The notes: generated from the sequence alone by a model not told the origin. Counted from the first letter of the stretch, positions 1 through 13,875 are shown. The stretch: DNA of 64,000 nucleotides from Paramecium pentaurelia (GCA_905183005.1 CAJJDO010000103.1:94976-158975); one strand, 5' to 3'. A program made the numbers and translations.

Positions 1-95
1 TCTAAAACCAAAAGTTCAAACTTTAATTGACTTCTTATTAATACCCTTTGATTTCATAATACTTTTTATTTAATAATTATTATTATTATAATAAT

Positions 96-1820
96 GAATG
101 ATTTATATATATGGGAAGAAATTGGACTTTAAAAGAAGGACTTGAAATTAAAAAAAACCTATTTACAAATCCAATTTAATCAAAAAAATAAGAAAGTTAA
201 ATATATAAAAAATGGAGAAATATTAAGATAGTACATAGATGAAAATGTTGGAGAATAATAAAATAAATTAAGTTTAAAACATAATAACATTATAAATTTG
301 GAACACCTTAAATATTTAACTTGGAAGTGCTAATTAAAGAATGATGAAAGGGAATTACATATTGCATATTGGGATGGACGTCCATTAATAGTTGGAGGTT
401 TTTATAATTAAATTGGTTAAAAAATAGAAAAATGGATTGAATTATCAGATTATTTTTGGGAGTATATAAGACAAATATTATAGCCGTTGTGAAATCATCC
501 ATTAAGGATATTATAAAGATGGAATAAAATTTGGTTAATGGGATACAATTTTAAAAAAACAAATTATGTAAGAGTTATTAGAATAATTAGTGGAGGAGGC
601 TTTTTTGATGAATTTGGAAAAAAATAAGGAAAATGGATTGAATTGCATCAAAATTTCCAAAAGTATTTAAAAAAAAATATTAAAGTGAATCAGAAGTTAA
701 GCTTATAGGAGAATATAAAGATGGTAAAGAATTAGGAAGATGGGATATAATATTCAAGAATAAAATTATGTAAATTTTATTACTTAAATAAATTAGAGGA
801 GGGGGATAATACGATAATGATGGATTAAAAGTTGGATATTGGATAGAATTACATGAGAACTTTTATGAGTATTAATTTTATTATACCAAAGATATTGCTA
901 AGTTTTTTACAAGGGAGAATATGTTAATGGTATAAAGAATGGAAAGTGGGACTCATATGACAAAAAGAAATTAATGTATTATAGAAGATATTAATATTAG
1001 TGGAGGGGGATTTTTTAACCAGAATGGATAGAAGGATGGAAAGTGGATTGAATTGCATGATGATTATTGGCAGTAAAGAATTGTACTAAATTATTTAGAT
1101 TTTGTTAAGTTACTTATATAGGAGAATATTCTAATGGTATTAAATAATCATAATGGATATCCAAATATTATTTAAAATAATTGTAACAATTATATTTTCA
1201 AATTAGTGGAGGGGGACAGTATGATGAATTTGGATAGAAATAAGGGAGGTGGATTGATTTACATGATAATTTTCATAAGTATTTAAATATAATCAAAAAT
1301 TTTAAGTGGATGTTAAGTTACTTTAGTTGGAGAATATTAAAATAATAAAAAATTGAGTTAATGGGATATCATGTATATGGAATAAGGTAGCAATGAATTT
1401 AAAAAGATGTAAATTTTACAACTATTGCTAAAGTGGTGGTGGCATTTATATTGAAAACGAAACTAAGGTTGGATTTTGGATTGAGTTGCATGAATATTTT
1501 TGTGAGTAATTGAAATGTAATATTTTTAGTACCTACTAAATAATATATTGTGGAGAATATAAAAATGGATGTAAAAATGGGAATTTTGATATGAAATTTA
1601 AGAAACAATATGAAAATGAATATAAAAAAATGTAATTAATCATATTCTATGATAGAGGTGGAGGTACTTTTGATGAAGAAGGATTAAAAGATGGGTTATG
1701 GATAGAATTATCCAAACATTTTTGTTTGTAATTAAAACTAAATCAATATTTTCAAGCTATTCATTTGATACTTGTATAAATTAATATAAAAATGGAGTAA
1801 AAATTAAAATTGATGAGAAA
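96..1820 (+). pseudogene. Decayed tandem-repeat protein with seven WIEL units
   Basis: Seven copies of a unit of about 205-225 bp can be read, near 382, 594, 798, 1005, 1210, 1437 and 1660. Each copy encodes a GGGxYDxxGxKxGxWIEL block, then a small intron just after the block, then a GEYKNGxKxGxWD block. The pattern resembles MORN-like repeats of Paramecium proteins. The frame is not continuous: between units 1-2 and 3-4 a single-base shift is needed, and further shifts occur near unit 6. A plausible start is ATG at 96. Several units on their own are still open and have clean introns, such as 23 nt at about 870-892. I infer a recently decayed gene; sequencing errors are the alternative. Function unknown. 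Confidence 0.55.
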
Positions 1821-1959
1821 TAATGAAGAATAATAACATAATTATATAATGATCCACTAAATAATATATTAAATTTGTAGATCAAAAATTTCAAAAATCA
1901 AATGTATTATAAATATAAAATTGATATAATCTTTAATAAAATAACAATAATAAATATGA

Positions 1960-2761
1960 GGAAAAATAGAATATGCTATTTTATATTGGCTTTCTAAATT
2001 ACATATAGTAGAATAGTTTCTACCTTTTATATTCTGTTTTAAAAGAATAATTAAATTTATGTAAAGCTAACTGAAGCATTAGAAAAGGGAAAGTTTCAAT
2101 ATCTAAAAAGTTGTTTAAATGATTAGGCCAAGATTAATATATTTTAAGGGTTTTTTATTCTGTTTAATTAGGAATTAAATGAAATGCTATCAGTCATAAA
2201 CCAAAAAATACTAGAGTTTAAGATTGATTAAAAAAGAGTTCGTAAGTATAAAAGATCAGTAATTTTACAAGATTGTATGGCATCAAATGATCAAATAACT
2301 ATTTTCATACTATGGTGTTGAATATATAAAAAAAACAATGATGGCTTTTTTACATTCTACAAATTGGTCAATCAAAATTTTTATGGATGATAAACCTAAA
2401 GGATGAAGTATACAAGTTTTAGGTTTTGTGAAATAATAGACTTATGCTTGTATTTTTTATATTATTAATATAATTATTATTTGAAAGTGAATAAGCATAA
2501 CCATAATAATTTAATAACCGTTACAAAAATTAATTATCAGATTTTATCAATTTAATGTATTTATAACATCTAATATGTCATTTATAAATAATAATATTAA
2601 ATCTTCCAATGATGCATATGAACTAAAATACAAAGAATCTGAAACATACTTAACCCAAAGTCTTTACTAATTAAAGAAGTCACATAAATATAAATAATAA
2701 TGCTATTTAAAACTTTGAAGCAAAACAATAATAATCCATCAAAGAGCTGTTATTAAACTAG
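1960..2761 (+). pseudogene. Gene debris upstream of the VWA gene
   Basis: Short open stretches are visible without a continuous reading frame. One reads as a coiled-coil-like segment (about 2150-2330) ending in TGA, and another near 2620-2700 reads KESETYLTQSLYQLKK before falling out of frame. The downstream stretch stays open into the VWA gene start, so part of this could be an unresolved 5' exon of that gene. I do not recognise the protein. Confidence 0.3.
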
Positions 2762-4692
2762 ATGGAAACAAAGCTTTTACCTAAGCATTTTAGAAGTGAG
2801 CCATTAAATATGGGAGAAATTCCACAAAAAAATCAACAATTTATTCAAAATAAAAACAATCAACAATTACCTTAATTGATTCATAATATAAAAAAGAAAA
2901 ATAATTAGTTGGCTTCATAGTTATAATCAATTGAATAATTTGATATATCCTCTCAAACACCACAACCTCTACATTTAAATATTGTACCAAGTTTTAAACC
3001 AAATCAACATTTTGAACTCTTCAATATTAATCAACATAATCAAAATGATAATCTTTTAAAATTAATTTCTAATAATTCTAGTTCAAAAAGGAATTTAAAT
3101 AATTAAAATCTAAATAATCTTCCTTCAATATTTTAAAATAGAAAAATTTTTGGAGAGAAGTACAATAGTAAAATAATATTTGATGATGATGAATATATAG
3201 TCCCAATTAAAACTTAAAATAACCGAAAATTACCATCATTAGATTTTAGCTAAATTATCTAATTTGAAGTCAAATCATTATATAATATGAGCAAATTATA
3301 TAAAACTAAAGATTAGTACTTACCAGGGATTGTAAGCATATAAACTAAAGAGATGGAAACACAATAGCATGCTAAAAGAATTGGCGTTGATCTTGTATAA
3401 TTTTATTCTATTCTTTTTAGATTTGTTTGATTGATAGAAGTGCAAGTATGATGGATCAAAAAATAGATATGGTAAAAAAAACATTAATCATTTTACTTGA
3501 TTTATTAGAATCTTAAGATAGATTGCAATTAATTATATTTAATGAAGAAGCTGAAAGATTGACTCCTTTGATTTGTGCTACAGAAAAAAATAAGCGCTAC
3601 TTTAAAAAAATGATTACAACAATTTATGCCAAAGGAGGAACATTAATCTCTTCTGCAACTAATTTGGCCTTTTAATAATTAAACTAAAGAAGATATAAAA
3701 ATAATGTGAATTCAATTTTCTTATTATCAGATGGGTAAGATGAAGAAGCTGTAATGGAAATTTAAAATTAACTAAAAACTATTGAAGAGATTTTTACTCT
3801 ACATACTTTTGGTTTTGGAAATGATCATGATGCAGAAATGATGACATAAATTTGTAATTTAAAAAATGGTAGCTTTTACTTTGTTTAAGAAATTTCGCTT
3901 TTGGATGAATTTTTTGCAGATGCATTAGGAGGATTAATTTCAGTTATTGCTCAATAAATAGAAATCTCAATATTGTGTAAAAATGATAAACCATTTTAAG
4001 ATATTGAAATTTCAAAAACTTATGGTTAAATGTGGTAACATTCTGGAAAATATCTTAAAAAAATTTAATTACAACAGTTATCTTTGGGATCAAGAAAAGA
4101 TTTTGTTTTTGAATTAAAGCTTCCTAAGTTTTCAAAAAAAATAGAAGATAATTAAAGAAATGTAAAAATTATTGAGGCTTAACTGAAATTGAAAGATCCA
4201 AATACTGGAGAAAATTTCACTAAGACAGCTAATTTATATTTAACTTTTTTTAATTCTGATGAGTAAATTAATTAAAATGAAGAAGATATTGAAGTTCTAA
4301 CTTAATTTTATAGAGTAAAAGGAACAGAAGCTATTGAATAGGCAAGGAAAGCTTGTGAAAATAATAACTTTGAACAAGCTAGAAATATTATCGACTATTT
4401 TTTGATACAAATTCAAAAAAATAATAAAAAAGTTACATCTAAATGTGGCTAAATTATTCAAGATTTAGAATAAGCTAAATAAGCTTCCTAATAGTATTAA
4501 TATCATTAATACGGATTAAAATAAATGTATTAATTAATAAGTAATAATTATTAACAAACTGGAATAAATTCTTAATTTTCTATGCATGGAAAATAAGTAC
4601 AATCTCTTTAACCATCATATTCAAATTAAATGCAATAGAATTTAGTCAGTTTAGTTTAATCCAAGAAATACCCTTAAAGCTGTTAATATTGA
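2762..4692 (+). CDS. von Willebrand factor type A domain protein
   Basis: About 634 residues with one 26-nt intron (3395-3420). Residues 1-205 are Asn/Gln-rich and low complexity. From about residue 210 a VWA domain begins with the metal-ion-dependent adhesion site DRSAS, followed by the expected KGGT region and SDGQDEE. The C-terminal half resembles the segment that follows VWA in eukaryotic proteins of the WAV3/inter-alpha-inhibitor-like group, and the tail is Gln-rich. VWA domains bind metal and protein partners. No RING finger or transmembrane segment was seen, so a cytosolic adaptor role is inferred. The start is the first ATG of a Met-Glu-Thr run; the frame stays open a little upstream. 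Confidence 0.8.
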
Positions 4693-5235
4693 TAATATTT
4701 AATTTTTTTGTTTTGAAAATCACATTTATCATCTTAAAAAACAATTATACTATTTTTATTCTATTAATGCAAAATATCTTATAATTCTTCTATTAATGAA
4801 ATTAAAGTTATTAAATTTTCTAATAACTTATAACTATACATGATATTATTAGTTGTTTATCAATATTTTAAATCACTAAAATATGTAAATTTTTATTATT
4901 GATATCATAAATATATTTTATATATTAAATTATTATTAATATTTTAAATAAAAAACTAATATATTAAATTTAAGACTAAATAAATTTAAGAATTTTGATA
5001 AAAAAAATAGGTTGAATAATTTTAACATTTATTAATCTACTTGGACAACGTAATGTACATTTTAGCATAAATTTTAAGATTCAGTAAATATAATATAATC
5101 ATTTTTATTATATTTATTTATTAAAACAATAAATCATACAGTTTCTCTTTTAAATATTGAAAAACAATTCAAAAATTTTGCTAAAAAAGAATCTCGGAGT
5201 TAAAAGATAGGCAATAGAGATTTGCTTACTAAGAG
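4693..5235. other. AT-rich intergenic stretch
   Basis: Very AT-rich sequence between the VWA gene and the next small open frame. I see no convincing coding frame, RNA gene or repeat here. Confidence 0.5.
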
Positions 5236-5712
5236 ATGAATGATTACCTCATAAGAATGCCAAAAATGGAGGAGAAATTAGGTATTTATAATAATATTTA
5301 TGAAGATGATATTATCTAAATTTACCACTTTATAAACTAACATTCATAATTAATAAATAAGAAAAGAGATAATAAAGAGTAAAAGCAAAAGATTGTTAGT
5401 AAGGAAAAGAGAATATTTTCCAAAACCACTTAAGATTTTAATAGAAAGTAGAATTATCGCTTAAATAATGATTAAAGAAAATCTTAATAAAATTAAGGAC
5501 TAATCTAACATAATGTATAGAATGCCTTTTTTCGATCTTAATAAGAAAGGAAAGATAAATAAGGGAAATATTTTATGAATAATATTACATATCCATCTCA
5601 TCTTATAGCTCACACATACACAAAAAACACTTTGGGAATAGGAAAAGTTCTAGCCCTATAAAATTTATTAATGATACCATTTTAATAAAATCCAGTTTAG
5701 TAATAAGAATGA
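5236..5712 (+). CDS. Small hypothetical protein
   Basis: An uninterrupted frame of 158 codons plus TGA in the ciliate code, beginning MNDYLIRMPKMEEKLGIYNN. It is rich in Lys, Gln and Asn, with no signal peptide or domain that I recognise. The frame is open upstream for about 20 codons without another good ATG. Because TGA is the only stop, random open frames of this size occur, so this is a weak call; it may be the remnant of a longer gene. Confidence 0.35.
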
Positions 5713-6402
5713 CGAAATTATGTCTAAAGTACAATATAAATAACAATATATTATAGTCTTGGATATTTTTTAAATTCATATATTCATTTGATAATTCTCA
5801 TCGCCTTTATATATGTCATGCATTTTTTATGTTTGTTTATATTTTCATTATTCTATATTTATATTATTATTTCAGAATATTATCTATTCGTAATAAGTTG
5901 TCTGGATTTAGTAAATCATCTTTCTTGTAGTTGTAGTTGAACATTATCGAAAATTTTTTCTTTTAGATTAATTATTAAAAATTGAATTCATCAATGAATA
6001 ATAATAATAATACTAAAATCAATATTAATATTTATAAGAATGTTTAATTTCTAATCAAAAAAAATATTCTATGTCTCAAATATCGTAAATTATTTTTGAT
6101 CAATTAATGAAAACATAACCAATATTTTTCTTCTATTAAAATATTTATCATAACTTAAATTACAATTTGGGCTTTATTTAACTAAAATAGTGATCTCGAA
6201 TACTTATAAATTAATAAATAGTAAATTCTCCCTTAAAAAATATCTTGCTATTAATCAAGATGATTTAAAAAATCTAAAATTGAATCAATACTATTTTTTT
6301 TAATATAAAAGTATATTATTAAAAAAAATTTCTTTCTTCCTAATGCTTAATTTTTTAAATATATATATTTAAAATAGAACTAATCTTATATACAAACTTA
6401 TA
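5713..6402. other. AT-rich intergenic stretch
   Basis: About 690 bases with no supported gene. It lies between the 3' ends of a doubtful plus-strand gene and the large minus-strand Cys-rich gene, so it holds at most terminators or untranslated regions. No structured element was recognised. Confidence 0.5.
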
Positions 6403-9400
6403 TCAATAATTCTAATTTTCAGCTTGAATAAAAATTTCATGACTGGGTTATTTTTTAGTGCGAGGTTGAAAAAATTTATTTATTTTTTCAACAAGATATT
6501 TGAGGTATTTGTATTTTTTTATTAACATAGTCCATTATTAAATAGCATCTATTATTAATTAAATCACAAAAATTAAGCTTATATTTGCAATGCAAAACCA
6601 ACCAATTTTTAATCTTAAATCATCACTAAAAATTTTTAATTCTTCGTCTAAGACTAAACTTGAAATCAATACTAAAGAGCTCGTGATGTTAATTTCACAA
6701 GATAATTATTTTTTAAACTCTTTATCATCTTCAAGAGGTTTACAGAAGATTAAATATAGAGTTTGTAAAATAGACAAAAGAGTTAAGTTAATGGACTATA
6801 AAAATGGAGAGGGAAAGCAAAATATGAGAATTTGCATAAATAATAGTTTTTTAACAAGAATAATAGCATTGAAGTATTTGCTGTATTTATCTTTTTTAAT
6901 TCCTTCAATTAATGATCCATACTTCTTTTTATCTTATAATTATTCGAAAGATATTGAAAAGCTCCCACTGATTATTGTCACAATATAAATAGTTAATAAA
7001 TAGATTCCAAATGCTATTAAAGCTAAATATGAACTAAATCTGACCAAAAAGTCTTTGGAGTGTAATTCTAATGCATATAACTAAAGAGTCATAAAAAATG
7101 AATAATCATAAGCTGTAGCTAAAAGAGTTCTAAATATTCCACTATAAAAGAATTCTGAGACAATTATGTAACATAATTAAGTTATAAATACTTTTGCAGC
7201 TAAAAACATCAATTTAAATTTTATAGTTACATCTTTAACACCAGGTTTTTCAGTGTGATATTTAAATTTCAATTTTTATAATTTTTAGGGCACATATAAA
7301 GATAAAATATAAACTCCTAGAAGTGATAGCCATACCACTAAGATAGATGATCCATTAATAATAAATAAAGAATTAATATCATCATTGCTAAATTTTGGAG
7401 GAACAGGTTTTAAATCTTAATAAGTGATAAAAGGTTCAATAAATCCTTGTAGATTAAAATATTTGGAAATAAAATTGAGTTAAACAAAATCAAAAAAATC
7501 AAAAAATTCTTACAAATTATAAGGCATTTAAGCGTTAACATATTTTAAATATGATAGCATTTAAATTGTATCTAGCAAATTGTAAAAAATATCTATACCT
7601 CCAAATAGGATTGCTCCTCCACCCATAGCAGCCAAAACAAATAACAAATATTAATTACTATTAGTAACAATTTCAACTTAAGTGACCAATGACTAATCTA
7701 TTATCTTATAATCAGAAATAGCTGCTGAAACTTAAGTTTCTTATTAGGAGTACCCTTAATATGAAATAAAATTGGAAATATTGTGATATTTGACAACTAG
7801 TATTTCATTTTTTGAAGATCTATTAAATTGTAATTCAAAAATGACTGAAAAGTTAATTTTTGACTAATTATTGATTGTAAATGATGATTCTTTTTTGTAT
7901 TAACAATCAATTGGCTTTTCTATTAATTCATTCTTAATATATAAAATGAATTCATTTTCAATTTCACCATTTTATGTTATATTTAATAAAAGATTGTATT
8001 CGAGTTTAAATTATCTTATATTATGATATAACAAAGTATCTCCAAAGCTAATTAATTTTGGAGTAGGATATTCAGGAGTTATACAAATACTATCTTTGCA
8101 AATAAATTTCTATTCTTTTTTACAATTTTAATCACATCCATCACCTACTAATAAATTACCGTCATCACATTCTTCATCTACAGCTTTTAACGAATCCCCG
8201 CATATAGAATAACATTTATTATTTATCTAATCAGAATAATACCCATTTTTAGATTCACATAATTGACACTCTTTAAAATCATTTTTTAGATATCTGCAAG
8301 ATTTGCAATTTGAAGCACTAATATCACAAGTCAAGCATTTTTCTGTACATTTGGCACATTTAGATTATAGTAGAAAAAAGCCATCTTGACATTTAATACA
8401 TTCTGATTATTTTAAGTTTTCATTTAATTAGCATTTTATACAATTTTCACTACACTGAAAGCACAAAGAAGGTTCTAGTAAAGTATTTAAACAGGAGTAA
8501 TTATTGTCTATTTTACATTTTGAACATCCATCTCTAGAAACTTTATTGCCATCATCACAATCTTCACCATAAGTCCAAACAAAATCAGAACAATTTTTAT
8601 ATTTACAATCTTTAATTATTTTGCCTTCATTTGAATTACAAGACCAACACTCATTTTAATCATTCTCAAAATACCCTTTTTAACAAACACATGTATTTTT
8701 TTATAATATTCTATTTAATTATTGATTACAACTTAGACAATTATTTGAAATTAAAGAACATGTTAAACAACTTTTGTCACATAAATCACAGTTTTTATGG
8801 GTTAGATAATAACCATCTTCACAAACACATAGATTATTCAATAAAATAATTTTGCTCCAAGAATTGCATTCTGAACAAAAAGTTAAGCTATAACATTTTT
8901 TACAAGCAGGATAACAAGGTTTACAAAAAAAATTCTCCTCATAATATCCATCTCTGCAAATACAGTTATTATCTATTAGTTAATGATTAATATCAACACA
9001 GGAAGTACAAAAATAAGATGTATTTTCACATGATTAACAATTATTAAAACAGGGAATACATGATGAATCATCATAATAGAATTTATCAAAACAGGTAATA
9101 CAACTTGAAGTATCAATGCAAGTTTTACAATTTAGAATACATTATATGCATACACCTTCTTAATTCATATAGTAATTATCAGCACATGAAATACAAGTAG
9201 TAATATTAAAACAAGTTTAACAAGGTATTTAGCATTGTAAACAAGAAGTAACATGTAAATAATATCCATCTTTACATTCTGTACATTCAGAATATGAATT
9301 ACATTTTGTGCACCCCTTATAACATTATGGACATCTTAAATTAGACAAGTAATATCCATCATCACATTAACATTATCCATTAACAACCAATTATTTATCA

Positions 9401-11531
9401 TCATGGCAAGAGGTACAATAATCATAGTTTAATTCACATGTTAAACATGGAGGTTAACATTTCGAACATTTCATCTCTATATTAGTATAATAACCATATT
9501 TGCAAATACAACTGTTTTGAATAAAATCATGATTGAGGTCTGAACATTTTAAGCATATATCAGATTCATCAATGCAGGAGGAACATTAAGGTAAACATCT
9601 TTTACATTAGTCATCTAAATAAAAATAACCATCTTAACATAAACATTTGTTATCTTAAAAATGGAGCCAACTAATTTCTATACAAGAAAGGCAATTACTT
9701 ACACTAGTTGAACAATCAAGACAAGGAAATTAACAAAACGAACAATTTATTCCTCCATTTCCAGATGATCCATATCCAAATTTGCATATACATTAATTAT
9801 TTATCAAATCATGATTAGGGTCTAAACATTCAAGACAATGATCATTTGATATTTCGCATTTCGTGCATGGTAGTTAACATTATTAACAATAGGTTGATAC
9901 TGCAAAATATCCATCATTGCAGATACAAAGATTGTTAATTTAAGTTTGATTAATATCAATACAAGTTAAACAATGGTTCTAATTTATTTCACAAGTTTAA
10001 CATGGTAAAGTGCATTATGAACAATTAAAACCAACTGCGTAATAACCTGGTTTACAAATACAATTATGAGATGAATTGATGATTTAATTACTATCAATAC
10101 ATGTTAAACATCCATTAATATCACAATTAACGCATGGTGACATACAAGGCGCACATGTGTGAACAGTATTCGAGTAATATGTATCTTTACAAATACATTA
10201 AAAAGAAGCATTTTTCTCATGATTAGGATCAATACAACTTTCACAATGAGTATTATTAATTGAACATGTGACACAAGGACTTTAGCATGCAATACAATCA
10301 TAATTACTATTATTAACCCAACCAGGATTACAGATACATGATCCTGATGATACATAATGTTATATATCTTTACATTATGTACAATAGTTAGTACTTCCAG
10401 AACATTATAAACAAGGATTAACACATTATATACAATTTATTCCACTCATCAAATAACCATTATTACATTAGCATTAATTAGATGCATTTACTGTTTAATG
10501 AATATCGATGCATGTTAAACAATGATCTGGTGATCCTGTACATGTAACACATGGTTATGTACAAGGTTGACAGTCAGTAGGTGAATGAGCTAATACTTCA
10601 TATTTTCCAGCAGGACATTTACAAGTATTAAGAATAGTTGTGCTCATCACATATGTGGATGCACATTATGTACAACGATTCCCATTTATTTCACATTTGG
10701 TACATGGATGAACACAAGGTTAACAAACAATATTCTCATAATAACCATCATCACAAATACATTAATTACTAGAGAAATGTCTGTTTAATCCTGTTACACA
10801 AGAATTGCAATTAGTAGCTGATGTAGAACAAGTCTGGCATGGGCTTGTACAATATTAACATGTTTTAGGAGTACCACTTAATTCAAATTAATTATTTTAA
10901 CATGTACATGAATTAGCATTTAAAGTGTAAGTAGCTGCACATGTTTAACAATAAGTTACAGATGTTTAACAAGTAGCACAGGGAAAAGTACATTAATTAC
11001 ATAAATAAGTTGATGTATTAATCAAGTATCCTGATATACAATTACATAATGGAAGTGTTTGTTTTGCAGTATCCAAGCAAGTATTACATGTTGTAACACT
11101 TGATGAACATGTTACACATGGTTTTGTACAAGGTATGCAGACTGTGCTACTCAATATATATCCATCATAACATTGAGTACATACTGATGTTGAACTACAA
11201 ATCTTGCAATTATTTGGACAATTATCACAATAGAACGTAGAAGTATTCATAATTTTTGCTTCTTAACATGCACAAGTTGGAGGAACTTAATTAGTAGAAT
11301 CAACACAAGTAGAACAATCAGTACTGCTTGATGAACAATTTTAACAAGGCTTTGAACAAGCTGAACATTCATTAGCATTCAAATAGTAACCATCAGTGCA
11401 CGAAAAACAAACAAAAGAGACGCACATTGTACATGGAGTGGAACAACATTTCACTAAATATAAACATATCTATTACTTTATTTGATAATTATTTGGAAAA
11501 TCAATAACCAATTAATGAATCTTTCTTTCAT
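6403..11531 (-). CDS. Giant Cys-rich furin/GFR-like membrane protein
   Basis: 1701 residues with one 23-nt intron (11454-11476) close to the start. The order is: a short hydrophobic N-terminus (MKERFINWLLIFQIII), a plausible signal peptide; then roughly 1100 residues of CxxC-rich repeats of the type found in furin and growth-factor-receptor Cys-rich regions, many carrying DGYY/GYF turns; then a membrane domain of about 400 residues with at least six hydrophobic segments, and a charged tail. Start, stop and the long Cys-rich frame all agree in phase after splicing. Large families of this architecture are known in Paramecium and Tetrahymena, mostly without assigned function. I infer a cell-surface or secretory-pathway protein. 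Reading the opposite strand here gives only shadows. Confidence 0.85.
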
Positions 11532-11805
11532 TTTCTTTTGTTTATTTTTTAGTTAAGATAAAATAAAGAAAAATTATTTAATTTCTTAACATTTAAACTC
11601 TATCAAAAGATAATTATAAAGTGATGATACTATAAAAAATCACTTTAAAATTTTAGTTTATTTATATATAACTTATTAATAAGAATAATTTACAGTTTAA
11701 CAAAATGGATTGACTGCATTTGGTTATCAATTGTTAAACTTAAATTATTTTATAGATTTAAGTTTATTGTAATTAAATAAATATTTATATTCTTCATATA
11801 TATAT

Positions 11806-12392
11806 ATGGGTTGTCTTACTTCCTTTTCAAAAGAAGAAGATATGAGTATAGCTTTGTAAAGTTCTAAGAAACTAAAAATTGTAATAATAGGATTAGAAGG
11901 AAGTGGAAAAACATCTATACTTCAATATTTGAAGAATGGAAAATTTACTGAAACTTAACCTACAATAGGTACTGCTATTTGAAATTAGGTTTGAATGTGG
12001 AATCAATTCAATTTAAAGCAAGACATTATTTAATTTTTGATGTTGGAGGAAAGGTTAGAACATTATGGTCTCATTATTATGAAAATTTGGATGGTTTAGT
12101 ATTTGTTGTAGATACAACAGATTCAGAAAGAATTGAAATTGTTAAAAATGAATTTAAGAAATTAGGAAGCGAAATTAAATATAAAGTATTTAATTATCTA
12201 AAATAGATAGTGTTGCTAATATATTTGAATAAAATAGATTTACCAAGATCATCACCTGTTGAATTATGTAAAGATATTCAATAACAGGAATCAGATATAG
12301 TAATGTAGAGATGTAGTGCAAAGACAGGAGAAGGTATTTGGGAAGGAATTGATAAAATGAATAAATTATTAGATCATAAATTTTAATAGTGA
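11806..12392 (+). CDS. Arf-like small GTPase
   Basis: 181 residues after removal of introns 11969-11988 (20 nt) and 12186-12206 (21 nt). The N-terminus MGCLTS has Gly2 and Cys3, the pattern for N-myristoylation and palmitoylation typical of Arf/Arl proteins. Nucleotide-binding motifs follow in order: GLEGSGKTS (P-loop), the switch I Thr in PTIG, DVGG (switch II; FDVGG instead of the usual WDVGG), NKID (guanine specificity) and CSAKTG. The family cycles between GDP and GTP on membranes and recruits coats or ciliary cargo. Divergence from classical Arf1 suggests an Arl; the exact subfamily cannot be set by eye. The second intron is a multiple of three and could be retained. Confidence 0.9.
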
Positions 12393-12405
12393 TATAATTT
12401 ATTTA

Positions 12406-13152
12406 ATGTTTGGATATGTTTTAAGAAGAATGAGCAATCTCAGATTCAACTTCTGTAGTTTGAATAGATAAAATCAAGCTAAAACTAGTATGAAATCAGC
12501 CTCTACTAATTATTCATATACTTTTGATGTAATTAATCATTATGATTAAATTACCAAAATTAAAGGAAAAGGAGCTATTGTATCACTTATGCCTTGTTAT
12601 GTAAGTTAAAATATAATGTAGCCTCAATATTAAGTCACTAAATAAGGTTCAGTAGTTGTCAAGATGAAATATACAAGAAATTATATTTATTTATGGAGAT
12701 TTTAACCTATAGCAGATATTGGAAAAGAAGTAATGAAGAAATTCATTAATATTAGGTTAATAATAAGGAATCTTTAAATTTCCCAATAAGCTATGAAAAT
12801 TGTGGGTATATCTTAGATTTATGTGATGAAATATCAACAAGCCCTGAAATAAAATTAGAAGAATAGACTATAAAGGGAAATCTGACATTTACTGTTTAAA
12901 TTGATTATCCAAATAAAGCAGTTAGTATCTCATTATAAGCAATTGCTTAATAATAGTAATAATAACAATAACAGTAATAATAATAAGATTAGAAATATGA
13001 AGTTCAAATAGCTTTGGCACATTTTAAATTGATTTGTGAATAAATGAAAGTATGTATTTATTATTAATTGATAGTAAGGTCTACCTTTAGTAACAGGATG
13101 GATAATTCCTGAAAAATTTTTGTTTTAAATTAACAAAGAACAATAAGAATGA
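12406..13152 (+). CDS. Hypothetical protein with polyglutamine tract
   Basis: 224 residues after removal of introns 12601-12621, 12730-12755 and 13050-13074. The start lies only 14 bases after the Arf-like stop codon; an alternative ATG is at 12430. The middle contains about 13 glutamines written mostly as TAA and TAG (about 12945-12985), a direct sign of the ciliate code. The rest is a mixed alpha/beta sequence including KGKGAIVSLMPC and GLPLVTGWIIPEKF. No signal peptide or membrane segment is visible. A mitochondrial presequence is possible, since the first 25 residues are basic with few acids. I do not recognise the family. Confidence 0.75.
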
Positions 13153-13165
13153 TTACAATCAATAT

Positions 13166-13875
13166 TCATACCTCCTTAAAATGTGGAGATTAATTTCTTA
13201 AAGTCAATAGTTTTTATTCAATTTATTTACACATTTCTTTAAATTCTAATTATTATTTTGATGTAGTAATCATATTCTCAATTTTATCTAAATGAGTTTC
13301 ACATTTATTCATATAATGAGACATTATATTATTAAATGGTTTCATTTACATCTCTTTAATAATATTTAATTCATTCAATGAAATATCTTCAGACATTTAT
13401 TTTATTGATTCTTTTATTTAATGAATGTTAATTTTTTAATTTATTTGTTATGATTTAATCTATTCTGTGATTTCACTCTAGGTAATAATAATATATCTAA
13501 TACTTTAATATGTTTAATATTTTTAAGAATTTAATTTAGACAATCCTCAAAGCATAATAGTTATTGAGTGATAGTTTCTAATTCTTTTAATTTTTCAATA
13601 TTTTCAGTTAAGCATTATTTAAATTTTCTAATTTTACGTTTTCTTTCTTCCATCTCTAAAACAACATCAAATTGCAATTATTATTCACAATCATTAGATA
13701 TTCTACTCTAACATTCTTTTGGAGTTCTAGCAGATAAAAGTGGAGATTATTATTTTCTCATTTTAGATAATATTTGATTTATAGGTGATGCAGTTCTATC
13801 AGTTGTTCCTATTCTTTTGAATCTGGCATTATCAATAAATGGTTTGTTTTCTTTGTCTCTTATCTATTTATTCAT
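13166..13875 (-). CDS. Coiled-coil hypothetical protein
   Basis: 227 residues with one 26-nt intron (13478-13503). The N-terminal 60 residues are basic and Ser/Thr/Pro-rich with SPLLSARTPKE, possible kinase sites. The rest is Lys/Glu/Gln-rich with heptad-like spacing and long helices. The gene is convergent with the polyQ gene: the two stop codons are 13 bases apart. It is divergent with the next coiled-coil gene: the two ATGs are 10 bases apart. I do not recognise it; a cytoskeletal or basal-body role is only a guess from composition. Confidence 0.75.

Noticed and set aside
2580..2761. Extending the VWA gene upstream as a coiled-coil exon
   Set aside because: The coil-like piece is in a different frame and no clean intron joins it to the VWA frame.
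6590..6988. Plus-strand open frame starting MQNQPIF
   Set aside because: Lies wholly antisense to the C-terminal membrane domain of the Cys-rich protein.
10104..10424. Minus-strand Val/Ile-rich frame
   Set aside because: Out of frame with the Cys-rich repeats; a shadow of the same gene.
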